A DNA stretch of 64,000 nt from Lacihabitans soyangensis (lineage in GTDB: Bacteria > Bacteroidota > Bacteroidia > Cytophagales > Spirosomataceae). The DNA lies in NCBI RefSeq assembly GCF_024343775.1, contig NZ_RJUF01000011.1, positions 26,801 to 90,800 of the forward strand, written 5' to 3'. A model generated the notes under the pieces. That model did not search any database. It had not been told where the DNA came from and worked only from the letters and a program-made list of their open reading frames with translations. The position numbers were made by a program, and so were the translations under genes. Below, piece by piece: positions 55,217 through 63,848 of this stretch (its first letter is position 1; each line of letters starts with the position of its first letter).

Positions 55217-55774
55217 ATGAACAAGTTAATTTTATTATTTCTCATTTCGGCGATTTCTACCAGTTGCCTAAGGAATAAAGTGTTTATAGAGCACGATTAC
55301 AAATACTCCTTGGGTTTTACAGACTACAAGACCTATAGTTTTGTAGAGTGTCAACGAGATACCAATTATATTTGTGAGGATGTTCAACAGGCCATCAGGC
55401 AACAAATGGCAGCAAGAGGCTACGTGCTTTCCTATGAAAAACCCGACTTGTTTGTGAATTTTTTCGTTTACTATGATCCCATAAAATACACGGGATATGA
55501 ACAACCTAATATCAATTATTGGCTGAACAATAATAGCGAAAACGATACCTACAAACCTATCAAATATAGCTTGAAACAAGGTACTTTAATGGTTTCGCTG
55601 ATAGAAGGTAAAACCTCAGAAATAGTTTGGCGTGGCTATGCTACTGGGATTTTCAACGACAACTCCCACAAGAAAAGTTATTTCAAAAACATTGTGGCCA
55701 ACATATTTACAGAATATCCCCTCTTTGCTACCGATGAGGCTTGGAAAAAATCCAAGTTAAACAAGTCTATCTAA
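55217..55774 (+). CDS. DUF4136 lipoprotein, tandem paralogue B
   Basis: The 185-residue protein has a lipoprotein signal ending TSC at Cys17 and the same DUF4136 layout as the preceding gene (QAIRQQMAARGYVLSYEKPD and SEIVWRGYATGIFND). It starts two bases after the stop of its paralogue, so the genes are co-transcribed. Divergence between the two is high in the mature central region, which suggests an old duplication with separate roles. Confidence 0.88.
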   Translation: MNKLILLFLISAISTSCLRNKVFIEHDYKYSLGFTDYKTYSFVECQRDTNYICEDVQQAIRQQMAARGYVLSYEKPDLFVNFFVYYDPIKYTGYEQPNINYWLNNNSENDTYKPIKYSLKQGTLMVSLIEGKTSEIVWRGYATGIFNDNSHKKSYFKNIVANIFTEYPLFATDEAWKKSKLNKSI

Positions 55775-55851
55775 GCTTTGAAGATAATCCAAATATTCTT
55801 CAATTTTGGACAGTTTTTTGCGTTTGTTAAAAAACTCCCAGCCAATAAAAT

Positions 55852-57333
55852 ATGCTTAGTCCTTTTGCTCGCACGCTCAGTGCTGCCGATGCTATTCATT
55901 TATTAAGAAGAGCCACACATGCTACTTCTTGGGCAGTCATAAAATCATTTGTTGGAAAAAATTCTGACTCGGCAGTGGACATGCTATTGGCCAATGCAAG
56001 CACCAATCCCAAACCAACGGCTCCTACTTGGGTGAACTCCGGCTTCAAAACTTGGTGGAAACTTCCTACAGCTGATCAACAGAAAGTGGTGGATGAAGTT
56101 TATAAAAGAGTGTATGATGAAAACTATGAATTAAAACGGTGGTGGATAGAGGAAATGGCCAAAGACACCTTGAGTGTAAGAGAAAAAATGACACTCTTTT
56201 GGCACGGGCACTTTACAACGAAGTTTGCCATCGACGACCCCATGCATGCCGCTCTTATGTACCGTCAAAATATTCTTTTTAGAAATCTATGCCTTGGAAA
56301 TTTCAGAGAATTATTAGAAAAAATAGCAATTGATGGAGCTATGCTTTTCTTTTTGAACGGTAAAGACAGTACTAAAACCGCCCCCAATGAGAATTTTTCA
56401 AGAGAACTGCTTGAGCTTTACACTACAGGGATTGGACATTATACTGAAGACGATGTAAAAGAAGGAGCCAAAGTCTTCACAGGTTGGAAGGTAAATATTT
56501 TCACCGAAGAATGGAAACAATACCCTTTATTTCAACCCTTCCTGAACTCAGAAGAACATGACTTTAATTCAAAAATTTATTTAGGGCAAACAATCCCAGG
56601 AACTTCAAATAATAAAACCGAAGTGATTGCCCTTCAAGAAATTAAAACTTTGATAGGCATAATACTTACCAGAAAAGCCGAGGTTGTTTCTGAGTTTATT
56701 TGTGAAAAACTTTTTAGATATTTTGTTTACAGTAAACCCGAAGACGAAGATGCCACACTAATAAAAACCTTAGCCAAAACATTTAGAGATAACAATTGGG
56801 AAATCAAACCCGTTGTTAGTCAACTACTTAAATCAGATTTATTTTTTAGCGAGGCGGTCAGAGGTGTTCAAATCAAAACTCCAGCTGAAACCATTGTGGG
56901 TATCACCAAACACTTTGACGTGAAAGGTGATTGGAAAGAATGGGTGATGTTGACCATGGGACAGGAATTACTCAATCCACCAAATGTAGCCGGTTGGCCA
57001 GGATACAGAAAATGGGCCGATACTCGGACATTCCCATTTGCAGTTCAACAAATGGGCTATTTTGTATGGAACCAAACCAATCCTCAAATGATAGCTTGGG
57101 CAGGCCAGTTTGACGAAAAGGAAAATTCTGATAAACTCATTGAACAGATATTGATGCTATTTTTTGCAAAAAGTCCAACCGCGGCTCAAAAAGAAAAATA
57201 CAAAAAAGAACTACTCGGCGGAAGTCCAGACTATGAATGGCCAAATATGCTTAAAAACACTGAAGTAGGCGGATTTAGGCTAAAGCTTCTGATGATTTCT
57301 CTTGTAAAATCTCCAGACTTTCATTTATGCTAA
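55852..57333 (+). CDS. DUF1800 domain protein
   Basis: The 493-residue protein matches DUF1800: an N-terminal DAIHLLRRATHATSWAVIK near 13, WHGHFTTKF near 122, ENFSRELLELYTTGIGHYTEDD near 181, VFTGWKV, and the C-terminal PPNVAGWPGYRKW. Proteins of this family are often exported, but no signal peptide is seen here. It is the usual partner of a DUF1501 protein, encoded four bases downstream. The biochemical role of the pair is not established; they are common in Bacteroidota and Planctomycetota. Confidence 0.93.
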   Translation: MLSPFARTLSAADAIHLLRRATHATSWAVIKSFVGKNSDSAVDMLLANASTNPKPTAPTWVNSGFKTWWKLPTADQQKVVDEVYKRVYDENYELKRWWIEEMAKDTLSVREKMTLFWHGHFTTKFAIDDPMHAALMYRQNILFRNLCLGNFRELLEKIAIDGAMLFFLNGKDSTKTAPNENFSRELLELYTTGIGHYTEDDVKEGAKVFTGWKVNIFTEEWKQYPLFQPFLNSEEHDFNSKIYLGQTIPGTSNNKTEVIALQEIKTLIGIILTRKAEVVSEFICEKLFRYFVYSKPEDEDATLIKTLAKTFRDNNWEIKPVVSQLLKSDLFFSEAVRGVQIKTPAETIVGITKHFDVKGDWKEWVMLTMGQELLNPPNVAGWPGYRKWADTRTFPFAVQQMGYFVWNQTNPQMIAWAGQFDEKENSDKLIEQILMLFFAKSPTAAQKEKYKKELLGGSPDYEWPNMLKNTEVGGFRLKLLMISLVKSPDFHLC

Positions 57334-57337
57334 AGCT

Positions 57338-58879
57338 ATGAACAGAAGAAAATTTATAAAATACTCATCTGCTGCGGCCGCAGTTTCAGCCAGTTTTAGT
57401 TTGGGCAAGATTCCTGTTTGGGCAAAAAACATCGACCTAGATCACCCTGACGACAATGTGCTCGTAATTATTCAGATGTTTGGAGGAAATGATGGCCTAA
57501 ACACAGTGATTCCAGCAGACAATGATTTGTATTACTCAAAATTCCGAAAAACACTAAATATTCCAAAAACCAAAGCTTTGAAGCTAGGAACCACTCTCTC
57601 ATATCTTAATCCAGCTTTAAAAAATGGTAAAAACGAAGGGATGTTTGGTATGTTTAAGAATGGCAATCTCGCTGTAATCCAAGGCATTGGATATCCAAAT
57701 CCCAATCTCTCGCATTTTAGGTCAACAGATATTTGGTTGAGCGGAATAACTCCTACCAACGATGCAGAAAGACTGGAATCCGGCTGGATTGGAAGATATT
57801 TTAATAGAATAAATCAAAGTTCCGAGCACCCAAACTGCCTGAACATCGGCAGTTCGTCTTCATTACTTTTTTCTACTGGCAGCGAAGATGTAGGCATCTC
57901 TGTAGAAAATCCCAACGATTTTTATGAGCGAGGAAAAGACTTACTTTCTGGTGAGAGTTTTTTAACTGGCTCTGGAGGCTATGTGGACGAGCGAAATTTT
58001 CTTTTAGATTTGAGTATCCAGTCCAACAAATACAGCAAAGTCGTAAAAAGTGCTTTTGATGCAGGCAAAAACACCACCGAATATGCAAAAGGAAAGCTAT
58101 CAGATGAACTGAAATTGGTTTCTAGATTGATTTCTGGTGGCTTGAAAACCAAAGTATATTTATTGAGCATTGATGGTTTCGATACACATGCTGGACAAGG
58201 TACAACAGAAGGAAAACATGCCAATTTATTAGCTGAAATAAGCAATGCGGTATCCTATTTCATGGCTGATTTAAAAGCCCAAAAGCTTTCGAAAAATGTT
58301 TTGGGAATGACAATTTCAGAGTTTGGAAGACGCCCCAACCAAAACGACAGCAACGGCACAGACCACGGTGCGGCTGGCGTAATGTTTGTTTTCGGCGAAG
58401 ATGTGAACGGAAAAGTCTATGGCAAACCATTTGATTTCAACAATTTAGATAAAAACAAAGATTTTGTTCATCAATATGACTATCGTTCGGTTTATGATGA
58501 AGTCCTTTCAAAATGGCTTGGAAGCGATGGAAATACGACTACACAAATATTAGGAAAGAGATTTGACAAGGTTGAGGGAGGAATATTGGCCAAGCGTTCG
58601 TCTATTCTTCTTGCAAATGAACCCAAAAATTCATCCAGCGTATATCCAAACCCTTCCTCAGATGGAAGAGTAATTTTAAAAACTTTTGTTGATTCTGATG
58701 AGCCTCTTACTGTAAATCAAATAGATAACTTGGGCCGAAAGCTTCCAATTCTCCAAAATATCAAAGTCGGAAGGGGTCAAATTGAAATTCCAATTCAGCT
58801 TTTCGGAAAATCTGGCGTCCATATTTTAGAAATTTTAAAAGGGAAACAGAAAGAGACTTTGAGGGTAGTTTGGGTTTGA
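57338..58879 (+). CDS. DUF1501 domain protein with Tat-like signal and T9SS sorting domain
   Basis: The 513-residue protein begins MNRRKFIKYSSAAAAVSASF, a twin-arginine-like signal. The DUF1501 region has IIQMFGGNDGLNTVIPADND near 44, HFRSTDIWLSG near 127, LSIDGFDTHAGQGTTEGKHA near 273 and MTISEFGRRPNQNDSNGTDH near 325, the sulfatase-like metal-site pattern of the family. The C-terminus (about 430-513, VYPNPSSDGRVILKTF) looks like a type IX sorting domain. A Tat signal joined to a T9SS tail would mean folded transfer through the inner membrane before outer-membrane secretion. It is translationally close to the DUF1800 gene. Confidence 0.9.
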   Translation: MNRRKFIKYSSAAAAVSASFSLGKIPVWAKNIDLDHPDDNVLVIIQMFGGNDGLNTVIPADNDLYYSKFRKTLNIPKTKALKLGTTLSYLNPALKNGKNEGMFGMFKNGNLAVIQGIGYPNPNLSHFRSTDIWLSGITPTNDAERLESGWIGRYFNRINQSSEHPNCLNIGSSSSLLFSTGSEDVGISVENPNDFYERGKDLLSGESFLTGSGGYVDERNFLLDLSIQSNKYSKVVKSAFDAGKNTTEYAKGKLSDELKLVSRLISGGLKTKVYLLSIDGFDTHAGQGTTEGKHANLLAEISNAVSYFMADLKAQKLSKNVLGMTISEFGRRPNQNDSNGTDHGAAGVMFVFGEDVNGKVYGKPFDFNNLDKNKDFVHQYDYRSVYDEVLSKWLGSDGNTTTQILGKRFDKVEGGILAKRSSILLANEPKNSSSVYPNPSSDGRVILKTFVDSDEPLTVNQIDNLGRKLPILQNIKVGRGQIEIPIQLFGKSGVHILEILKGKQKETLRVVWV

Positions 58880-58976
58880 AAAATCAATTCTTTAAATTTT
58901 CTAAATCAACCATAAGTATTCCCAAATCCCACAATCTCCCCCAATCATCTAATAAATAACCTGATATATCTAATAA

Positions 58977-59009
58977 TTGTCTCAATTGGAGAAAATGTTG
59001 TTATTTTTG
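58977..59009 (+). promoter_or_regulatory. Promoter of the sugar dehydrogenase gene
   Basis: TTG at 58977-58979, 22 bases, then TATTTTTG at 59002-59009. Initiation would be near 59016, which rules out the upstream in-frame starts at 58977 and 58995 and supports the ATG at 59040. Confidence 0.5.
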
Positions 59010-59039
59010 GTTTTTTCAATCTTAATTAACCTTTTTTCT

Positions 59040-61802
59040 ATGATAAAGATTTTTTCTACTTTGTTTTTAAGTGGTTTAGCTTGGTTTGGCTTCTTGGCCG
59101 ATAAACCTACTCCCCCAGATTGGAATCGCTTCACGAAAGTTGTACTTGCAGAAGGGCTCGACGAACCCATGGAAATGGCTTTTTTGCCTGGAAATAAGAT
59201 TATAGTGGTGGAAAGAAAAGGTGGGGTAAAAATCATCAACGAAAAAACCAAAGAGGTTTTAGATGCTGGGTTTATCACCGTCAACACAAAATACACCAAC
59301 AAACAAGGACAGGTACGCGAAGCTGAAGAAGGTTTAATGGGTGTAAGTCTTGATCCCAAATTTGCAACAAACCGTTGGATTTATTTATATTATGCTCATC
59401 CAAAAGAATCTAAACACGTTTTGTCAAGATTTACCTTGAAAAACGACACCTTGGTTATGGCTTCTGAAAAGCAGATTTTGGACGTTAAAACCCAAAGAGA
59501 AGAGTGTTGCCATACGGGCGGAGGTATGACTTGGGACAAAGCCGGCAACTTGTTTTTAACTGTCGGAAATAACACCGTGAATCCTCGTCAAGGTTCATCC
59601 AATCTGGTAGAAACTCCGGGCAAAGAGAACGAAGACGACCAAAGAGCCCCGGGAAATACGAACGATTTGAGAGGTAAAATTCTCAGAATTCATCCAGAAG
59701 CAAACGGAACTTATACTATTCCTAAAGGCAATTTATTTCCAGTCGGCACGGCCAAAACTCGCCCTGAAATTTATACTATGGGACACAGAAACGCTTGGAG
59801 ACCTAGTTTGGATTCAAAAACTGGATTTTTGTATTGGGGTGAAGTTGGCCCAGATGCATCGAAAGATTCCACTTGGGGTCCTAAAGGTTATGACGAATTC
59901 AATCAAGCCAAACGCCCTGGCTTCTTTGGGTGGCCTTACTTTATAGGAAACAATTTCCCTTATAAAAAGTACAATTCAGCAGACGGCACCTACGGCGAAC
60001 CTTTCGATGTCAATAATCCTGTCAACAATTCAGTAAATAATACGGGTCTGGTAAATTTACCAAAACCAGTACCAGCGATGATCTACTATCCTTACGGACC
60101 ATCAAAAGAGTTTCCTCAGTTAGGCACCTCGGGGAGAAGTGCCACTGGTGGGCCGGTGTTTCGTAAAGCGGACTTTCAAACTGCTCCAAGACCGTGGCCT
60201 GATTATTATGAAGGCAAATGGTTGATCACTGACTTTATGAGGGGCTGGATTTTTGCTATCACCATGGATGAAAACGGGGATTACCAATCTATGGAAAGAG
60301 TTTTACCGGATATGAGCTTCAGTTCAGCTATTGACATGGATTTTGGACCTAGCGGTGATATGTATGTGCTAGAATACGGTTCGGCTTGGTTCAGAGGTAA
60401 CGACAACTCTAAACTCATAAAAATAGAATACAATGCCGGCAATCGTAAACCAAACGTGGCCGCATCTGCTGATAAAACCTCGGGTGCATTGCCTCTAACG
60501 GTTAAGTTTTCGGCAGAAGGTTCGAATGATTTTGATCCAGAAGATACAGGCAAATTGATTTACAAATGGAAAATTACTGATGCTAAGAAAGCCATTGTGG
60601 CAAATCTAACAGGTAAAGAACCAAGTTTTACTTTCAAAACAGCTGGAAACTTTACAGCTACTTTGGAAGTTTCGGACACAAAAGGAGCTAAAAATAGCTT
60701 GTCGCTTCCTATAACTGCTGGCAATACAGCTCCAGAGGTTGAGGTAGAACTAGAGGCGGCCAATCAGACTTTTTATTTTGGCAAAGAACCAATTGGTTAC
60801 AAAGTAAAAGTAAAAGACAAAGAAGATGGCGACAAGATAAAACCAGAAGAAGTGGCGGTTACCTTCGACTATTTACCACAAGGTTTTGACCCGATAGAAA
60901 TAGCAGCCAAACAAAAAAGTGCAGACGACATGGCTTCTTATGCCGTTGGACGCAATTTGATAGAGGCTTCTGACTGTAAGTCGTGCCACCAATACACCAC
61001 CAAATCAATCGGACCTAGCTACCAAGCAGTGGCAGACAAATATCCAAATACACCTGAAAATATGACCTATTTGGTGAAAAAAATCAAAGAAGGCGGTAGT
61101 GGTGTTTGGGGAGAACATGGTATGAGTGCACACCCTGATTTGAGCGAGGTAAATGCCAAGCGTATGGCAGATTATATCTTTAGCCTTGCTTCAAATAATG
61201 CCAATGTTTCTAAACTGGCATTGACAGGAACTATAAAACCTGAAAATCCAGTTTATGAAAGCACGGCGGGAAGCTTTGTTCTAAGAGCTGCATACAAAGA
61301 CAAGGGTGCAATGAAAACCAAGTCACTTTTGAATGAAAAAATGATAGTTTTGAGGCCTAATTACCTACGTCCTCAAGACCTTAATGGCTCTTTCAGCACC
61401 CAAGTTATCTCCACTGCGGGCTATTCATTCTCATTAATTGGTGATAAATCCTATGGATATTACAAAAACATTGATTTGACCGGTATAAAAGAAATCATTG
61501 CTTTTGTTCAGGCAAATGCACGAAATGGTGCTGTAGGTGGAAAAGTTGAACTTAGAATTGATAGCGTTGATGGTCAACTTTTGGCAACATCCGATTTTAT
61601 TGGTTTAAAGGAATTTCCATTTGAGAGGCCACCAGCTGGCACTAATATGGTTGAATGGAACAGAAACCGATCGAGTAAAGCCAAGTTAACATTAAACAAG
61701 GCCATAAATGGAAAACATGATGTTTATTTGGTATTTAGGAACGAGAAAGCAGCAAAATCTGATATGATATTGCAACTGAGCGAAGTGGGTTTCTTCCAAT
61801 AA
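59040..61802 (+). CDS. Sugar dehydrogenase (PQQ/GSDH-like) fused to PKD, cytochrome c and CBM6-like domains
   Basis: From the ATG at 59040 the protein has 920 residues and a signal-like N-terminus (MIKIFSTLFLSGLAWFGFLA). A beta-propeller of the glucose/sorbosone dehydrogenase type covers about 30-470 (EPMEMAFLPGNKIIVVERKG, EECCHTGGGMTWD, and GHRNAWRPSLDSKTGFLYWG). A PKD domain follows (about 485-565), then a c-type cytochrome with CKSCH at 646-650, then a CBM6-like tail (about 770-920). It would oxidise a sugar outside the membrane and pass electrons to the haem. PQQ synthesis genes are not in the window. This domain order is common in Bacteroidota. A terminator follows. Confidence 0.9.
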   Translation: MIKIFSTLFLSGLAWFGFLADKPTPPDWNRFTKVVLAEGLDEPMEMAFLPGNKIIVVERKGGVKIINEKTKEVLDAGFITVNTKYTNKQGQVREAEEGLMGVSLDPKFATNRWIYLYYAHPKESKHVLSRFTLKNDTLVMASEKQILDVKTQREECCHTGGGMTWDKAGNLFLTVGNNTVNPRQGSSNLVETPGKENEDDQRAPGNTNDLRGKILRIHPEANGTYTIPKGNLFPVGTAKTRPEIYTMGHRNAWRPSLDSKTGFLYWGEVGPDASKDSTWGPKGYDEFNQAKRPGFFGWPYFIGNNFPYKKYNSADGTYGEPFDVNNPVNNSVNNTGLVNLPKPVPAMIYYPYGPSKEFPQLGTSGRSATGGPVFRKADFQTAPRPWPDYYEGKWLITDFMRGWIFAITMDENGDYQSMERVLPDMSFSSAIDMDFGPSGDMYVLEYGSAWFRGNDNSKLIKIEYNAGNRKPNVAASADKTSGALPLTVKFSAEGSNDFDPEDTGKLIYKWKITDAKKAIVANLTGKEPSFTFKTAGNFTATLEVSDTKGAKNSLSLPITAGNTAPEVEVELEAANQTFYFGKEPIGYKVKVKDKEDGDKIKPEEVAVTFDYLPQGFDPIEIAAKQKSADDMASYAVGRNLIEASDCKSCHQYTTKSIGPSYQAVADKYPNTPENMTYLVKKIKEGGSGVWGEHGMSAHPDLSEVNAKRMADYIFSLASNNANVSKLALTGTIKPENPVYESTAGSFVLRAAYKDKGAMKTKSLLNEKMIVLRPNYLRPQDLNGSFSTQVISTAGYSFSLIGDKSYGYYKNIDLTGIKEIIAFVQANARNGAVGGKVELRIDSVDGQLLATSDFIGLKEFPFERPPAGTNMVEWNRNRSSKAKLTLNKAINGKHDVYLVFRNEKAAKSDMILQLSEVGFFQ

Positions 61803-61816
61803 AAATATGTTTACCC

Positions 61817-61851
61817 AACAGAAAAAGCACCAGGTTGGTGCTTTTTCTGTT
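61817..61851 (+). terminator. Terminator after the sugar dehydrogenase gene
   Basis: aacagaaaaagcacca pairs perfectly with tggtgctttttctgtt around a 3-base loop, a 16-bp stem whose 3' arm holds the T run. Confidence 0.85.
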
Positions 61852-61887
61852 TATACCCATTTAGCTAAAATATTTAGCCTCATGAAA

Positions 61888-61919
61888 TTTCAGAAAAGTA
61901 TCAAATAGTTCTAATTTTG
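61888..61919 (+). promoter_or_regulatory. Promoter of the WYL regulator gene
   Basis: TTTC at 61888-61891, 20 bases, then TAATTTTG at 61912-61919, an exact TAnnTTTG box, 25 bases before the ATG at 61945. Confidence 0.45.
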
Positions 61920-61944
61920 GATAACCTTATCGAATTATTCAAAA

Positions 61945-62889
61945 ATGAACCGACTCGACCGACTTACTGCCATCTTGATTCAGCTTCAATCAAAAAGAAT
62001 TGTGAAAGCTCAGGAAATAGCGGAGCGGTTTGAGATAAGCTTGCGAACTGTTTACAGAGATATAAGAACGCTAGAACTTGCTGGTATTCCGATAATGAGC
62101 GAAGCAGGCATCGGATATTCTTTAATGAAAGATTACAGATTGCCACCCGTCCAGTTTACTACAGATGAGGCCATGGCTTTTTTTACAGCCGACAAAATAC
62201 TTGCAAAACTTGGAGATACCCAAACAAGAAAAAACTATGAATCAGGACTTTACAAAATAAAGTCCGTACTTAGCCACCGTGAAAAAGAACTACTCGATGA
62301 TGCCAATCAATATATCAGTGTAGTCAACAACCCATATGTTCCAGACTCCTCAAATGCCAAATTAAGTGATATTCTGCAAGCCATAATAGACAAAAATGTG
62401 CTTCAAATCAGGTATTTCAGTGCTCAACAATTCGAGGAAAACTCTCGGAAAATTGAACCCATAGGAATGTATAATCAATCGCAGTATTGGTATTTGATAG
62501 CTTGGTGTCGGTTGCGAAAAGACTACCGTAATTTCAGATTGGATAGAATTAGAGAAATAGAAAAACTACCGGTAAGATTTGATAAAAAACATCCAACTTT
62601 TGCCTCATTTCTTACTCAGACTGCAAAAGTACACCTTCTGACCAAAATCGTTATTAGGATAGACAAAGACGCCTACAGATACATAGGTAATCAACATTTT
62701 TATATGGGATTTGTGTCTGAAAGCTTAGTGGACGAACAAATAGAAATGATCTTTCTTTCCTCAAATATGCAAGGATTCTCACACTGGTTTATGCTCATTG
62801 GTGGCGAGGCTGACATTCTAGAGCCAGCCATTCTTAAAGAAATGGTGCTTGAGAAAATTGAAAATGTAAAAGTTAGATTGCATGGATAA
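61945..62889 (+). CDS. WYL-domain transcriptional regulator (YafY family)
   Basis: The 314-residue protein has an N-terminal HTH_11/DeoR-type helix-turn-helix (about 5-60, IVKAQEIAERFEISLRTVYR, DIRTLELAGIPI) and a WYL domain (about 140-210, NQSQYWYLIAWCRLRKDYRN, FRLDRI) with a C-terminal WCX region. These regulators sense nucleic-acid or other ligands and often repress nearby genes. It overlaps the DUF1905 gene by eight bases. The effector cannot be told. Confidence 0.93.
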   Translation: MNRLDRLTAILIQLQSKRIVKAQEIAERFEISLRTVYRDIRTLELAGIPIMSEAGIGYSLMKDYRLPPVQFTTDEAMAFFTADKILAKLGDTQTRKNYESGLYKIKSVLSHREKELLDDANQYISVVNNPYVPDSSNAKLSDILQAIIDKNVLQIRYFSAQQFEENSRKIEPIGMYNQSQYWYLIAWCRLRKDYRNFRLDRIREIEKLPVRFDKKHPTFASFLTQTAKVHLLTKIVIRIDKDAYRYIGNQHFYMGFVSESLVDEQIEMIFLSSNMQGFSHWFMLIGGEADILEPAILKEMVLEKIENVKVRLHG

Positions 62890-63358
62890 GCCCATCATCA
62901 ATAAAAAAGTAAAAGTTCAGAAATTCCCAGGTAAGGGCGGCTGGACTTATGTAATTCTTGAATACAATTCCACTGAGAAAAAGAAAGCTTCTTGGATAAA
63001 AGTTAAAGGAACCGTAAACGGTGCTGAAATTGAGCAATACAAGATAGCATCAATGAAAAACGGCATCTATATGCTTCCATTGAAAGCGGATTTACGAAAA
63101 AAAAATAACATCAATGAAGGAGATACTGTTGAAGTCTGTTTGTTCCTAGACAATAGAGAATTGCTCGTTCCAGAGGAAATCCTCGAATGTTTAGAAGACT
63201 TCCCAAAGGCCTTGGATTTTTTCAACAAAATGACCGAAAGTAACAAAAAATACTACATTGATTGGGTTGCCGAAGCCAAAAATATGGATACGAAAGTCAA
63301 CAGAATTAATAAAATGATTGACCGGCTGCTTGATGGAAAGCGAATGTATGACGTTTAG
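62882..63358 (+). CDS. DUF1905/YdeI-OmpD-associated protein
   Basis: The 158-residue protein has a DUF1905 beta-barrel domain (about 5-95, GKGGWTYVILEYN, WIKVKGTVNGAEIEQYKIA, INEGDTVEVCLFLD) and a C-terminal YdeI-like helical part (about 105-155, ALDFFNKMTESNKKYYIDWV). It is cytoplasmic. It overlaps the WYL regulator gene by eight bases and is probably co-transcribed with it. A DUF1801/YdhG-type relative is at 3040-3429. Function unknown. The stop codon is followed directly by the 7-bp tandem repeat. Confidence 0.88.
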   Translation: MDKPIINKKVKVQKFPGKGGWTYVILEYNSTEKKKASWIKVKGTVNGAEIEQYKIASMKNGIYMLPLKADLRKKNNINEGDTVEVCLFLDNRELLVPEEILECLEDFPKALDFFNKMTESNKKYYIDWVAEAKNMDTKVNRINKMIDRLLDGKRMYDV

Positions 63359-63399
63359 TTATTGGTTATTGGTTATTGGTTATTGGTTATTGGTTATTG
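63358..63399. repeat. Six perfect copies of the heptamer gttattg
   Basis: Forty-two bases made of six exact gttattg units, starting at the last base of the DUF1905 stop codon and ending just before the IS3-type element. The array is a slippage-prone microsatellite in which copy number could vary. Confidence 0.9.
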
Positions 63400-63444
63400 G
63401 ATGTGCTTGCCTAAAATAGGTTGACAAAAAAATCAACTTATGTT

Positions 63445-63837
63445 ATGATCGAAGCAAAATTAATTTCTAAAAAAAGTACAAAACTAAACATTCGACAACG
63501 TAGAATATTTAGTGAGGAGTTCAAACGAGAAAAAGTTCAAGAAATCAGTTCGGGTTTGTGTTCTATAAAATCTTTTTGCAATTTATGGGGAGTTAGTAGC
63601 GTAACCGTTTATCGTTGGCTCTATCGTTACTCATCCGAACATAAAAAAGGAACTACAATGGTAATTCAAAAAGATAGCGAAGCTCAAAAGACTGCGGAAC
63701 TTTTGGAAAAAGTAGCATCATTGGAGCAACGATTGGGACAAAAGCAAATGCAAATAGATTATCTTGAAAAGCTAATTGAAATAGCTAGTAAAGACGCTGG
63801 TGTTGACTTAAAAAAAAACACCAAAGTACCACTTTAG
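63445..63837 (+). CDS. IS3-family transposase OrfA (helix-turn-helix)
   Basis: From the ATG at 63445 the protein has 130 residues (a TTG at 63421 would add eight). A helix-turn-helix of the transposase_8 type lies at about 18-60 (RRIFSEEFKREKVQEISSG, FCNLWGVSSVTVYRWL), followed by a leucine-zipper-like coiled coil (LLEKVASLEQRLGQKQMQID). OrfA binds the terminal repeats. The next frame begins 12 bases past its stop rather than overlapping, so OrfAB frameshift fusion is not obvious here. Confidence 0.85.
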   Translation: MIEAKLISKKSTKLNIRQRRIFSEEFKREKVQEISSGLCSIKSFCNLWGVSSVTVYRWLYRYSSEHKKGTTMVIQKDSEAQKTAELLEKVASLEQRLGQKQMQIDYLEKLIEIASKDAGVDLKKNTKVPL

Positions 63838-63848
63838 AATATTTTAGA

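Noticed and set aside
58977..59039. Upstream TTG and ATG starts for the sugar dehydrogenase
   Set aside because: The TATTTTTG promoter box lies inside this stretch, so it should not be transcribed as coding sequence.
63358..63399. CRISPR-like repeat
   Set aside because: The units are seven bases with no spacers, so this is a simple tandem repeat.
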